Notes: generated from the letters alone by a model not told the origin. Counted from the stretch's first letter, positions 33,140-44,499 are shown. The stretch: DNA of 64,000 bases from Odobenus rosmarus divergens (GCF_000321225.1 NW_004450403.1:1953184-2017183); one strand, 5' to 3'. A program made the numbers and translations.

Positions 33140-33345
33140 AGTTTGAACATTTGCAGCATACCGGGGGCTATGAGGTACTATCCTTGAAGAATTTCAGTGA
33201 ATTCAGAAATAATACATTTGAGGTAGATGATATTATATCTATTTTATCCATCATAATTGGAAGCTCAGAGAGTTTAAATGACTTACCCAGAGTCGTTCAC
33301 TCATATATGTGTTTCATCTATTCCAATTTGCTTTATTTCTAGTTC
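33140..33345 (-). mobile_element. MIR SINE
   Basis: Antisense MIR: GAACATTTGCAGCATACCGG, then TTGAGGTAGATGATATTATA, then GGAAGCTCAGAGAGTTTAAA, then TGACTTACCCAGAGTCG. Confidence 0.72.
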
Positions 33346-33950
33346 CAAATCCCCAACTCTGTCTAAAGTGGCAAGGTAACAAAACAGAAGAAGATTAAAT
33401 GAGAAACAATGTATCCAATATGGCTAAGAAATACAAAGAAAACAAAGAGCATATTTTAAAAGATCACAATTTACCTATTTCTATTCTTCAGACTGGATTG
33501 CAGTGGGGCAGAACCTCATTTCACATGCTTCTTGCTGGAGTAAAATGCAGAGAATTGGCATTGCAGATTACTCAAGATGATAGCTCCCTATAGACATGAA
33601 AGACTCCTTTATTGGAAGAAATAAAAGGAAAACGACCCAAAATCACAACCCTAGAATTATAACCTTATTCAAAAGCTATAAAGCAGTACCAGTTATCTGT
33701 TAAATTCACACATACTTAAAAATTCAATAATGACCGTGTTGTGAATACTAACTTCAAAAAATGATCAGATGTGTCTAATGAATGCGTTTTTATGTGAAAG
33801 GGCAAAATAAACGGCACTTTATTGCAATAGATTAGAATTTACTTCTACCAGGATTTTCCAGAATATTCTTGATTTAAAACAGCTCATCCCAATGCCAGGA
33901 TATATCCTAATTATTTTTATTTAAAAAATGGTTATTCTAACTTTAAAAAT
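33346..33950. other. Unique AT-rich non-coding sequence
   Basis: No repeat or gene is recognised. Confidence 0.5.
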
Positions 33951-33954
33951 GGAA

Positions 33955-34110
33955 GGCCTTTTTATCTATGATCACAAAGCATCCCTAGCAAGAAAAGGAG
34001 ACCACTATTATCACCTACATTTTGATGAAACAGAGAGAAAGAAGGTAATTGCTCACTTAGGCCACTTGCCAGAAGCAATAGAAGAAATGGACCGACACTT
34101 TCTACTGGCT
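33955..34110 (-). mobile_element. MIR SINE fragment
   Basis: ACTATTATCACCTACATTTT, then GATGAAACAGAGAGAAAGAA, then GGTAATTGCTCACTTAGGCC, correspond to the antisense MIR core. The ends are poorly defined. Confidence 0.6.
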
Positions 34111-35403
34111 TTCCAGCGTTTTTCCAGCAGAGTACTGCATGTACACAGCATGCAATGCTACAATAATAGAAAACATTATTGATTTGGGGTTGTAGAATTG
34201 ATATTCGTGTCTTATCCTCACATTGAGCATAAAAATGACCAAAAACATACTTGAAGATACTCCTTTCCTTCTGTTTTTCCTTTCTACTTCATAGCCTGTG
34301 GGGTAACATAATCAGACACCAGAGTCAAAAGAATGAAGAGGGTGTGAGCAGAGGTCATAACTGGGGAAATGCAGTAAACACTTAACACACTAAAATATTT
34401 AAATTCCCTTTTTAATGCCATAAATAATGTGATTATAAAAGTGTACAACTAGAATTGAAAGAACTTGATATAACATGTTTTTAGTTTTATCCCTGGGTCA
34501 GAATATGATAAGGGAAGTGGGGATGGGGCCCAGGTCGGTGCCCCCCGAGCCCCTGCATCCCCCTTCACCAGGGCTGGCCTCAGCGGAGGAGGGGTCCACG
34601 GGGAAGACAGAAAGTGCCTTTTCTTTTCACTCCAGCCATCTAACAACCCAAAACGAGGGGAGCGCAGAGGTACTCAGTGCCCAAATATAGAGGACAGTCT
34701 ACAAGTTAACAATGAATGAGTTTGTCATTTGAAAATATTAATAGCTGATGAATTATAGAAGTATCTTTCCTATTGCAGTTGGGAAAAATGAACAAGTAGT
34801 TAACCCCGCTTACCATATGATTACATGTTTCAAAAAGTGAGTTGTGGTTTTGTTTTTTCGTGGTGTGTTTGTTTTTTAATTACAAAAACCTGAGAAATTA
34901 TACTTGGAAACATCCCCAGCAAGGGGCCGAAAGACGGTTAAGCTGGGGATCACAGTGCTCTCTGGACAAGTATGAGAGTGACTAGGGGCCCGTGGAACAA
35001 AACGTTTGAAATCAGGACTGTTTGTGCAAGGGAAACGGAGACCTCCCATAAGACAACACAAATTCAAAGTCTCTTTCACTCTTGGCATCACACATGCTTA
35101 CTTACCCTGAAATTTGAAGCAGAAGAGGTTTCTATGCCTTTGTCTACGCGAAGTATGACGTGCAGGAATTACAGGTAATTGGAACCAGGGGCTTTCTATG
35201 AACAAGATGGAAGAACCCAGAAACATGCAAATTTCCTCTCTGATTCTTCAGCTCCCATCTCCTCCCCACTGGAGAAAATATATGGTTACACCAGGGCTGA
35301 TTTTCCTAGACAGCATGTGACTAAATATTCATGTGGTATTTGCCCTCGTCTGCGGGCACTTTCCTCCGTATCAAAACACGTATAGGTTGTCTTGTCATTT
35401 TAT
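34111..35403. other. Unique non-coding sequence
   Basis: No interspersed repeat is recognised. 34510-34680 is GC-rich with a few CpG but too short and CpG-poor for an island. Confidence 0.5.
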
Positions 35404-35535
35404 TTCTTCTCTTCTCCTCCCCTCCTCCCTCCCTCCTTCACTCTCTCCCTCACTCCCTCCTTTGGCTTCTTCCCTCCCTCCTTCCTTCCTTCCTCCCTCC
35501 CTCCCTTCCTTCCTTCTTTTTCTTTCATTTTCTGT
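35404..35535 (+). repeat. Polypyrimidine (CCTT/TCCC)n tract
   Basis: About 130 bp of nearly pure C/T on the plus strand, with CTCCCTCCCTCC and CCTTCCTTCCTT blocks. Three overlapping Ser/Leu/Pro-rich frames are artefacts of it. Confidence 0.95.
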
Positions 35536-37537
35536 TTGAGAGTAGATGATGTTTTATGTCCAAGCAAGGGGCTGGCAGTCTAGGATGTTCTGTATCAGGG
35601 AGCATAGACCTTACTCTTTGTTTCCTAAACTGCTGATATTCTGCATGAGTCGCTACCAAGCCCAACAAGACCCAAGGTCTCAGGCACAAGACCATGAATA
35701 GTGATGCATGCACTCTGTCAGAGAAGGGGGGAGCCAACAAAGACTCCGGGGGTCCCACAAACACATCACTGGTGGGTCCTGCCATGTCAGCCAGGCAGTG
35801 GCCTCTAGAGCACAGCACCCTTGGCCAGCCCAGGATGCCCCAGGCCACACCCAGGTGAAGGTTCATGCTGCCATCTCCCAGGGCTCCAACTCGGCTGCTG
35901 AAGCAAACAGTCCTCTGTCTTCGGGCTCCTTGAAGGGGGGAGACTGCATTTCAGCCCATTGTTCTGTGTAGACACTTATTAACCCGACTGCATTGAGAGC
36001 AGGGGATCGCATCCATATCTATCGATTAGCAGTCCATAGTGCAGTAATCCTCCCGCTCCGATCAATGCAGGCCTCACTGCCCAGCAGTGCCCTTTTCTCT
36101 GGCCATTGATGTGCTTGTCTGTGCTTGTGGGGATGTGGGAGAGCCTGGAGGGAAGGTGAGCTGCCGCGTGCAGGGTTTACAATTCCCGGAAATTCCTGGT
36201 GAGAGTAGAACTGCTTTCGTGATAACCCTCTGTCCATTGCAAGCAATGTTAAGCAATTTTTAACAAATAAGCACACTGTGTGGAACAAAAATAGAATGCT
36301 CCAGCCATCATTCCTGGATTATAAATCACAATAATCCTCTGGCCAGGTAGAAACTGACAGAGCCAGCTTCTGAGATCTTAAACCTTTCATATCTGTGACA
36401 TCAAAACCCATTCCACAAATTTGGCTTTATTCTTGCTCCGGATTTTATACATGGCTATCTGTAATAGTAAAGTGGTTACCTTTGGTTTCTTTGTATCAGG
36501 GGGGCATTTTTCTCGAACAAAACAGTTACTAAGAAGTAACCATTTCCTGTATTTTACTTATGTTGATCACTTTTTTAATTTTAATTGATCCTAAAACAAT
36601 TAAATGTATTGATACATTTAAGGAATACATCTGCGAATTAGTGATTTTTGAAGTAATACTAAACAAGTCAATTTTGTCCTCCCACAATGGCAGAGTCAAA
36701 ATGATTTAAAAAGGAAACCAAAGTTAGGAGAGGTGGAATATCCCCATGGACTTGCAGATGATCCACTCCTGGTGGGGTGTAGTTGCTTGGAGGCAGAGAT
36801 CTGTGTTTCACCTGCTTTCCATCGGCCACTAAGCACTTTCCAATGAGGAAGCGTCCATCTCCTCTGCACACATGGGAATACTTAGCATAGAAGCTTTCCA
36901 AAGAGAAAATGGAACGATCCTGACTCTCATATTCAGGATCCTGTGGTGCTCCCTTCAGGTGGCCCCGCAGCTGCACCTGCTGCTGGGGGGTGGAGTGGAG
37001 AATGGGCCGAGTCTGCCCCCTCCCCCATGGCACTCAGAAGCCCCGCCACCTTACCATCCCACTGCCACCGCGCACACCACACCCTTTATGACCTTCCCGC
37101 TTCTGAAAGAACGCCTTCTGTGCATCTCCTTCTAAAATCTCAGCTACATGAAACAGTTTAAGCTGAATGCTGAGCAGGGAGCCGTGCACAGGGAGTGACA
37201 GCACAATTCTAGATAGCGATTTGTCCACTTACACTCATGTGGCCAAACCATGGTACACACCTCTGTACCACACACTTGCACACATTAAATCACTCCCATT
37301 GAAAGAATATGAGCTTTGTTTCCAAATATTGTTCCACGCAGATGTGAAATTTTAATGAGTGTGTGTATTCTTATAATAGTATGACTAGACATAATTAAAA
37401 GGAAGCTCAGTGAACAGAGGCATTGTATGGATTTTTTACAAGGAGCCTAGGAACCTGTCTTTCTGGTAAATGATGCAAGAATATGCCCTCCAAAATTAAA
37501 AGGGAATCCAAAAGGGGAGATTGGTTTAGTTCTACTT
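35536..37537. other. Repeat-poor unique interval; possible conserved non-coding element
   Basis: No repeat is recognised over 2 kb. 35990-36290 combines CpGs with ATCTATCGATTAGC, GATCAATGCAGG and GGCCATTGATG, motifs resembling homeodomain and SOX/HNF sites. A 121-codon minus-strand frame at 36668-37033 has no family I recognise. Confidence 0.45.
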
Positions 37538-37553
37538 AAAAGTAAACATTTTA

Positions 37554-37745
37554 GGGGCACCTGGGTGGCTCAGTTGGTTAAGCATTCAACTCTTGATTTT
37601 GGCTCAGATCATGATTTCACGGTTGTGAGACTGAACCCCGAGTTAGGCTCCACACTGGGTGTGGAGCCTTCTTAAGATTCTCTCTATTCCTCTTCCTCTG
37701 CCCCTCCCCCACTAAAAACTTCTAAAAATAATAATTAAAATAAAT
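37554..37745 (+). mobile_element. Older Can-SINE with 16-bp target-site duplication
   Basis: Head GGGGCACCTGGGTGGCTCAG, then TTAAGCATTCAACTCTTGAT, the form of an older subfamily. The B box is decayed (GTGAGACTGAACCCC). AAAAGTAAACATTTTA is repeated exactly at 37538-37553 and 37746-37761. Confidence 0.95.
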
Positions 37746-37761
37746 AAAAGTAAACATTTTA

Positions 37762-38127
37762 TTTAATAATAGTAAAATATATGTCCTATGTTTATGTGCA
37801 TGCACAACATAAACAAATTAATTTGCATAATAGCAGATTTTGTTAAGAAATGCTTGGATAATTTGCACATTAAACTGCTAGTGTCTTAAGGTTAGGGCAT
37901 GCATCTTTCCCAGAAAAAAAAAAAGTAAAATTTGGTACAAACTTGCAACATTTCTGAAGCTGGCTTAATTCCAGGTACGATTTATCAGTTCCAGGTTGAT
38001 CCAAACCAGCCAGTCTTCAAATTTTCTCGAAGGGCCAGAAAGCAGCCTGTTTTTTCTGGGACCCAGATAATAATATGAGAGCTATAGGTAGTATCTCATA
38101 GCTCAACAAAAGCCATTCCTTGCTGGG
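37762..38127. other. Unique AT-rich non-coding sequence
   Basis: No feature is recognised apart from an A12 run near 37914. Confidence 0.5.
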
Positions 38128-38178
38128 CTCCTTTTTTTTCCTTCTCTCCTTCTTTCTTTCCCTCCCTTCCTTCCTTGT
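38128..38178 (+). repeat. Polypyrimidine tract
   Basis: TTTTTTTTCCTTCTCTCCTT followed by CTTTCTTTCCCTCCCTTCC, all pyrimidine. Confidence 0.85.
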
Positions 38179-38264
38179 CTGTCCTGTTCAGGTGTATGTG
38201 CAGAATCGCGAGGAGCTCCTAGTGAATAGAAAGTGCTCACTGTGTTAAGCAAATTAATAAATCA

Positions 38265-38400
38265 TGCCGCTCATTTATGCCTTCAGCCAACATATAGATG
38301 ACACCTTGAGCCAGATCCTGTGCCGTGTCCCCGGGATACACAGATAAGCCCGTCATGGCCCCGGCTTTGAAGACACGTGCAGCCGGAAAAGGACAGAAGC
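38265..38400 (-). mobile_element. L2-like fragment, antisense
   Basis: TCATTTATGCCTTCAGCCAA, then GAGCCAGATCCTGTGCCGTG, then CCGGGATACACAGATAAGCC, fit the reversed L2 3' region ('GTGCCAGGCACTGTGCTAGG..GGGGATACAGAGATGAACAAG'). Confidence 0.55.
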
Positions 38401-38666
38401 AAGCATGGCCCACATACTCAACTTTGTACTCGAGGGGAGCACCTCACCCCTTTCCTCTCTACAATGAAGTTATTTTTCAGGAATAATCAGTTGCAAAAAT
38501 TATTTTCTTGATTTATGTGCTAGTTTTAAAACTATTAAAATTAAGTAAAAATTCCAATCTTAACCATATCATTCAAATTTAACTAAATATTTCTTATGTG
38601 ACCAAAAAATGTGAATTTACAAACAAAACTGTCATGTTTTTCAGTTGGTAGTGTTTCACTATTTTA

Positions 38667-38869
38667 TTTATTTATTTTTTTTTTAAAGATTTTATTTATT
38701 TATTTGAGAGAGAGAATGAGAGATAGAGAGCACGAGAGGGAAGAGGGTCAGAGGGAGAGGTAGACTCCCTGCTGAGCAGGGAGCCCGATGCAGGACTCGA
38801 TCCCGGGACTCCAGGATCATGACCTGAGCCGAAGGCAGTCGCCCAACCAACTGAGCCACCCAGGCGCCC
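38667..38869 (-). mobile_element. Can-SINE with perfect 16-bp target-site duplication
   Basis: AAAGATTTTATTTATTTATT, then GA-rich sequence, then GGACTCGATCCCGGGACTCC, then TGAGCCACCCAGGCGCCC. GTGTTTCACTATTTTA occurs at 38651-38666 and 38870-38885. Confidence 0.96.
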
Positions 38870-38885
38870 GTGTTTCACTATTTTA

Positions 38886-39884
38886 AACTTTAGACACAAA
38901 CTTAAAACTCCAACTGGACTTTGAAGCAACGCAAGTTCTGTTTCTTTATCTTTAAAACCACAGGGCTGCATTGTTGACTCAAATGTTCCACGGAACCATA
39001 GGAAGGTGTAGAGCCGCAAGGTGGGGGATAGGAACTGTGCCTAAAGTGACTGCCCACAATCCCGAGTAACTGTGAATTTCCTCTCCACACAAGCCCTTGT
39101 ATCAGAGTCCATGCATGACGGGGTCACCATATAACTGGCTGGTCACCATGTAACTGGGTGTTCTCACATGGGATACAACGTTTATTAAGAGTTAAGTCAT
39201 AAAAGAGTTAAGAGTTAAGTCATAAAGATACGCTAACTTGAAGTTTACAGATACATTATTAAAACTCAATGGTAACCGGTGGTCAGTTACAACTGAGACC
39301 AACAAAAAATTGTCAGAGAGCATATTTTACCACTGACATTGCTTAGAATTTCCACCGTGTGTTCATAAGGAAAGCCCATTTTATTACTGTTTTGAATCCT
39401 CAGTTGACAATGCCAATGTTGCCCTAATGTCTATTCTCACTGTCCCAGACTTGGTGTGACACCCCAAACAAGGTAGCATAGAATCACAAGATAATATTAG
39501 TTAATGCTGATGGGGTTAACAACGTTCCCCTAACGGTCGCTACCAGCTTTAAATACGGGGCTAGGAATCAGGAACCATCTTCTTCCCAACCATGTCTTCT
39601 CATCCTGTGTGGGTCTGCTTGGGATCTGAACTCACCTAGAGTGACAGGGAGAGCAGTTCACACATATGCACCGTGTTGATGGGTCCAGGTGCCGTGAAGA
39701 ACTATGCCATTCAATTTCCAAGGACCGAATGATGCCATCAAATGGTCCAGATCAATTTCATTGTTAAGGGCTTTCTGAAAACTCTTGAAGGGGCTTCATT
39801 TTGCCCCATACACTTAGAGATGCTCTAAAATATTCATTGATGTTAGGGATAGTGTGCCACAAGCTACAGGTTGGACAGATGCTT
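38886..39884. other. Unique non-coding sequence with two micro-duplications
   Basis: No interspersed repeat is recognised. GGTCACCATATAACTGG / GGTCACCATGTAACTGG at 39121-39157 and two copies of TTAAGAGTTAAGTCATAAA-like sequence at 39185-39228 are short direct duplications. Confidence 0.6.
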
Positions 39885-40112
39885 TTATGATTATTGTGTT
39901 GCCAGGCACTGTTCTAGTTGCTTTATGTCAACAGTGCATATCCCAGTAACCCTGTGAAGTAGGCACTATGGGTACTCCCATTTACAGATGAGAAACTGAT
40001 ACACAGTGGACCAACTTGTGCAAGCTCACACAGTGAGGAAATGACTGAGCTAGAACTCAACCCAAGGAGTCTGGCTCCAAAGTCTATGTTCCTGACCAGC
40101 ACACTCTGCCAC
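39885..40112 (-). mobile_element. MIR SINE, near full length
   Basis: Well-preserved antisense MIR: TTGCCAGGCACTGTTCTAGT, then AACCCTGTGAAGTAGGCACT, then CCCATTTACAGATGAGAAAC, then GCAAGCTCACACAGTGAGGA, then AGAACTCAACCCAAGGAGTC, then TGGCTCCAAAGTCTATG. It is the clearest MIR in the window. Confidence 0.95.
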
Positions 40113-40329
40113 CTCCCTGGTGCCCTGTGGTTACCAAGAGATATCACCTTAAAGGATCATGTGGAGAAACCCAAGTGCCAAGTACCTAATCCCATGAGAC
40201 GATAAGTGTGTTTGCAGTTGCATTACTTAAGTATGTTATTTATTTATTTCTACTGTCTGATATAAAATCCTCTTTGGCTGTGTAAATGAGTTCTCCTGGT
40301 GAGATTTTTATCTAGAAAGAGAAAATGAT

Positions 40330-40560
40330 ATTTTTGACTACTATATGTCAGGTACCAAGCCAGGAGATTGACACGTGTCATTGCATTTAATTATCCAAAC
40401 AAACTTTTAAAGCAGGTACTGCAAATCCCTTGGTTTTGTGGGTTTTGTTTTGGTTTGGTTTTGTCCTGTTTTGTTTTCCATTAGGAAAATCAAAATGCAG
40501 AAACAGTAAGTGATTTTCACAGGTTTCTATAGCTAGTTAAAAAAATAGAAACTATTCAGG
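40330..40560 (-). mobile_element. MIR SINE, interrupted by a Can-SINE
   Basis: CTACTATATGTCAGGTACCA, then CATTTAATTATCCAAACAAA, then AAAGCAGGTACTGC, give the first part. A TTTTG-rich stretch (40430-40475) is inserted or expanded inside. AGTAAGTGATTTTCACAGGT resumes the match. The last part reappears after the SINE at about 40691-40725. Confidence 0.7.
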
Positions 40561-40566
40561 AATCTA

Positions 40567-40690
40567 GGGATGCCAGACTGGCTCAGTCAGTGGACCATGT
40601 GACTCTTGATCTCAGGGTCATGAGTTCGATCCTCAGGCTGAGCATAGAGCTTACTTAAAAAAAAAAAAAAAGAAGAAAAGAAAAGAAAAA
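40567..40690 (+). mobile_element. Short Can-SINE lacking the CT tract
   Basis: GGGATGCCAGACTGGCTCAG, then TGTGACTCTTGATCTCAGGG, then the B box TCATGAGTTCGATCCTC, then TTACTT and an A-rich tail with AAAGAAAAG. It is of the same type as 3971-4101. Flanking TTCAGGAAT/CTCAGGAAA is a weak, decayed target duplication. Confidence 0.9.
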
Positions 40691-40725
40691 TTGCTCAGGA
40701 AATTAAACTCGTGTCTCTCCGGGCA

Positions 40726-41435
40726 AAAAACAAAAACACAAAAACCCTGAATTGTAACATCGTCTCATGCTTCTGGACTCAGAAGGTGAGGTTAGAGCCC
40801 AGGATGGTCAGGATCATCTTTTCTCTCCAAATCCTGGAAGCTGGCGCTGCCCCACCCTCAGTCTCCTCCTTAAAGCAACACTGTTGACAAGACCACACTT
40901 AGAGGGTTACTCTGCAGTCTCTCAGGTGAGACAGGAGGTGTCCCAACATGAAGGGCTTTGCCCCATGGGATCTATTGTAATGAGTCTTAAGTCAATCAGA
41001 TGGGAATTTTCTGGAATATGTACCGCAAATACAGGGGGGGTTCACCAAATTGTAGTGCAAAGCGAATGGCGCACCCAAGTAAGGATAGATGCCATGGAAA
41101 TGAGAGCCAGAGGGCTCAGGAGAAACCCAGAGACAGTAGGAAGTTCCCTGGAGGCTGAGAACCTGCAAGGCTCCCCAGTTCTTCATCCCACCCATAGCCA
41201 CCCATGTAATTTCTTTCCTTGTCCTATGTACTTATGGTGAATTTAAAAATTAAGAAAATAACACATTTATGGTAACTTACTTAAGATTCTTACATATCTT
41301 GCACAAAGTGTTTACTTACTAATAGTTGATATTAGTTTTTATATCATAAGGCATTCCTAAAACAATTGTCATTCTGTGAGCTTGGTCATAGAATAATTTC
41401 GCAAAGTTACTGCAGCTTTTAGACCTCTGTGTTAA
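40726..41435. other. Unique non-coding sequence
   Basis: A 157-codon plus-strand frame at 40767-41240 has no recognised domain, no splice context and low-complexity neighbours. I do not call it a gene. Confidence 0.5.
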
Positions 41436-41439
41436 AATC

Positions 41440-41640
41440 GAAAAGCACTGCATTTGAAATAGGAAGACCCTGAATGCAGGTACCATCTCTGTAACTTCTA
41501 TCCGCACAGGTGATTAAGAAAGTACCTTCTGAAGTTCTGTTTCTCTTCTGAAAAGAGAAGATAGTATGTATCTTCTGTCTAACGTAAAGACTGAAAAACA
41601 AATGTCAAAATACACATAAAAGCTCTTTATAAGAGTGAAA
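41440..41640 (+). mobile_element. MIR SINE, diverged
   Basis: GAAATAGGAAGACCCTGAAT, then TTCTGTTTCTCTTCTGAAAA, then AAAAGCTCTTTATAAGAG, follow the sense MIR order. The core is heavily substituted. Confidence 0.55.
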
Positions 41641-41689
41641 GTCTATCAAGCTATGTTTGTTTTGTCATCTGCAAAAACACAGTTATAAT

Positions 41690-41880
41690 CATATAGAACA
41701 AGATGGGGCAAAGATACAGTCCAGAGCATCAGAAGAGACTTCCTTGATTAAGTAAACTCTAAGTAAAATATGAAGGATAGATATCTGAGTGAGAAGGGGT
41801 AAAGAAAGAATACCAGACATATGGAATAAGCATACCCATGGGAGCAATGGTGTGCTCGCATCCAATGAGACTGGCTTGAG
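41690..41880 (-). mobile_element. L2 internal fragment, antisense
   Basis: AGAAGAGACTTCCTTGATTA, then AAATATGAAGGATAGATATC, then AATACCAGACATATGGAATA, then AAGCATACCCATGGGAGCAA, parallel reversed L2 ('CCTGAAGGATGAG..CATTCCAGGCAGAGGGAACAGCA'). Confidence 0.6.
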
Positions 41881-42814
41881 AGCTAATTATGAAGTCTTCA
41901 GGAATTTTGCAAGTCAGTTGTTAAATGTAACCACTGTTAAAAAATAAATTATATAAATTTACAATTAGATAAACTATATTTTAAAAATGTAATAAATACT
42001 CAAAATTCACTGCCCAAATATTTTCTGTGTGTTCCTATTACCTATTTTCTTTGGATTAATTATTTTTGTTGTATTTGTATAGTGGAAATACAACATGATG
42101 GGCTGCTATGTATCTCTTCCCAATTCAGCATTCAGTGGGGTCATACTACAGGTTGAAATTAGTCATGACGGCAGTATTTATACCATGAAATAGGCAAACT
42201 ACAAAGCAGGGCTTGATTTATAGTATAGATTTAAGATTATGTTGATTCTTTAGATTTTAAGAAGTGTGTATGTCGGTAGCTGTTACATTGTGAGTAGCAC
42301 AAAAAATTGAGGTAATAGTCTCTTAATAATTTAAAACTGATCTAGTTCAGCAAAGAAGTCACTCATATGCTTGACAAATGAGTGGAGTTCCAATAGACAT
42401 TTTTGTCATACATTCATGTTGTAACTACATTCATTTGTCAATGTTGTGAGCAACTTCTTTGCTGCATCAGACAGTAATCAAACATTTATTCATGGACCGA
42501 TTTAGTCAATTATGATTTGATTGTAACCATCGGCTGATGATGAGTGCAAGAGTTTGGCAAATATCAGTGAACATATTCTGGGAAAATCAATTGGCAAAAT
42601 GGAATTTACAATAAATATTATTGCCCATTTTATTATTTGCAAATTGTGGATTTTAAAATAAATTCATACACACCCATACACACAGACACACATACTTTTT
42701 TTTTCCAGGGAGCTAGCCATGAAACCTTTCCCAGAACACCACTGGGTGGAAGATAGACTTCTTTCATGATGTGGTAGAAGAACTACAGGACAGACACTGT
42801 GAAATAAATACACA
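41881..42814. other. AT-rich non-coding sequence between two L2 fragments
   Basis: No feature is recognised. If the flanking L2 pieces are one element, this is a 0.9-kb insertion or a highly decayed section. Confidence 0.45.
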
Positions 42815-43075
42815 GAGAAAGGAGACAATGAGGAGAGATGACACTGGTAGGAACCAGATACTATAGGGAAGGTTTATCCTGGGAACTTCAGAAAGCCATG
42901 AAAAGATTTTAAGCAATGATGTGCAGTTGTAACATTTTTGCTGGAAAAATCTTCCTGGATGCAATTGGATACAAATTGGAGAGACCAGGAGAACATGCGA
43001 AAGGGTTGGTGTTGAATATTCCGGTATTCCAAATGACAGCTGATGGTAGCAAGAACTAGATGGTGGCAGGAAAAT
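42815..43075 (-). mobile_element. L2 internal fragment, antisense
   Basis: GAAAGCCATGAAAAGATTTT, then AAGCAATGATGTGCAGTTGT, then TGGAGAGACCAGGAGAACAT, then TGATGGTAGCAAGAACTAGA, match reversed L2 ('AAGCCATTGGAGGGTTTTGAGC..GTGACATGATCTGA'). Confidence 0.65.
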
Positions 43076-43089
43076 ATAATCTGTACTAG

Positions 43090-43550
43090 GCAGAGTATGT
43101 AAGGCTCAGATGCTGTAACAAATAGTTCTAAAATAGTTTTGGATTATTAAGATAAAAGCTTATGCTTACTCGAAGCTGTGCAGTGACAAGTTTGTCAGGC
43201 AGCTTCCATGTGATGATTCAGGCACGAGTCCTTCCATTTAGTGTCTCTAATGATGTACATAAACTCCTTGTTCTCTTCATAATCTGGACTGAATAAAGGG
43301 AAATGAGAGAGTGAGAATCAGCTTCCATGTGATGATTCAGGCACGAGTCCTTCCATTTAGGGTCTCTAATGATGGACATAAACTCCTTGTTCTCTTCATA
43401 ATCTGGACTGAATAAAGGGAAATGAGAGAGTGAGAATCAAAGTGGCCAGAAGTAGTTTGTGTCCCACTGCCCCCAACTAATCACATTGCCCCACAGAGTT
43501 GCACGGGACCTGGAAGTTCAGCTTTCTTCTGTGGCAGAAGGAAAATAAAG
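43090..43550 (+). mobile_element. Degenerate LTR-like repeat containing a tandem duplication; family uncertain
   Basis: GGCTCAGATGCTGTAACAAA, then AAAGCTTATGCTTACTCGAA, then CTTCCATGTGATGATTCAGG, then CAACTAATCACATTGCCCCA, then ACCTGGAAGTTCAG-like sequence, fit one old mammalian repeat that ends '..CATTGGCCAGAACTAGTCACATGGCCCCA'. The family name is not certain. Confidence 0.5.
43200..43437. repeat. Recent tandem duplication, 119-bp unit, two copies
   Basis: Copy one is 43200-43318 and copy two is 43319-43437. They differ only at 43242/43361 (T/G) and 43256/43375 (T/G), so 117 of 119 bases agree. Each starts CAGCTTCCATGTGATG and ends GAGAGTGAGAAT. It is far more similar than its degenerate host repeat would predict, so it arose recently. 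Confidence 0.98.
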
Positions 43551-43714
43551 TGACTTCTCTCTGCTCAACCTCACTTTGTCAATGCCTCATTTCCTAATGG
43601 TTAAGAGACACTCAGATTATCTGTTGATTGAACACACAAACATGAATCTCTCAGCTTCCACATTCAAGAATTCACTAAAGAAATAGAAAAACGAGTCCTG
43701 GGAAGTTTACAGTA

Positions 43715-43850
43715 GGCGCAAAAACCTCAGGTTTGGGTTTGATTTAATTTTTGCTCTTCTGCTTAACCTCTCTGTAACTTTTAGCAAACATATGTTTCTT
43801 GTCTGAGTCTCATTTTTAAAGCCATGAAATGGGGGAGAAAATAGTTCGTC
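43715..43850 (+). mobile_element. MIR SINE
   Basis: AAACCTCAGGTTTGGGTTTG, then TGCTTAACCTCTCTGTAACT, then GTCTGAGTCTCATTTTTAAA, then GCCATGAAATGGGG, in sense MIR order. Confidence 0.7.
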
Positions 43851-43859
43851 TACTTTGGA

Positions 43860-44499
43860 AGGCCTAGGGAAACCCAATAAGTAGAAGTAAGGACACATTG
43901 TAAGGTGTTAGCCCTTTTACTGGGGCCTGAACTACACTCGCGGGGATACGGGATATACTCAGAGTCATGTGAAGAAACTATGAGTTTTGATTGGAAATAT
44001 CCCTCTTGCTCTGCTGAAGCAACAAGAAAAAAAGCTGCTACTTGGCTTGATTGGTGGGAGCACAACACGGAGAGGGGAGATTGAGACAGGGCTCACTTTC
44101 CCCAGAGGTGTGGTTGCGCACAACCATCAGCTACACGGGGCATATCACTCCTCGGACTGCCACAATTTCACTGAAATCAGATTTAATACGTATTTCCTAA
44201 ACACTGTGGGTTCCTGGCTGATGGGTAGAGTTGAATCTTTTTTTTTTCTACAAACAAAAAAGTAAGGCTTTATTTTTAAATTTCTTTTAAAGTAACATAA
44301 AATTTAGTTGGCAACTGGTCTTTATCCAATTGGAAGAAAAGGCAAACTTTGTTGTTGTTGTTTTTAAATCAGCAACAAATATATCAATAGAAACATGTTA
44401 TTGTATGCTTATTTAATGTTTAACAGAAAGATAGAAAAGTTTAGAAACCTCATGACCAAAAACAAAAGATGCACTTCCTTTTCCCCTCCCTGTGTCTGC
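43860..44499. other. Unique non-coding sequence
   Basis: No feature is recognised. A TTG-triplet run lies at 44350-44363. Confidence 0.5.

Noticed and set aside
34510..34680. Possible CpG island or promoter
   Set aside because: It is GC-rich but short with few CpG, and no transcript-like structure follows.
35331..35583. Three overlapping Ser/Pro/Leu-rich frames
   Set aside because: They translate the polypyrimidine tract in three frames.
40767..41240. 157-codon plus-strand frame
   Set aside because: No recognisable domain, no splice or promoter context, and no poly(A) signal nearby. A frame this long is possible by chance in a GC-richer patch. Homology search would settle it.
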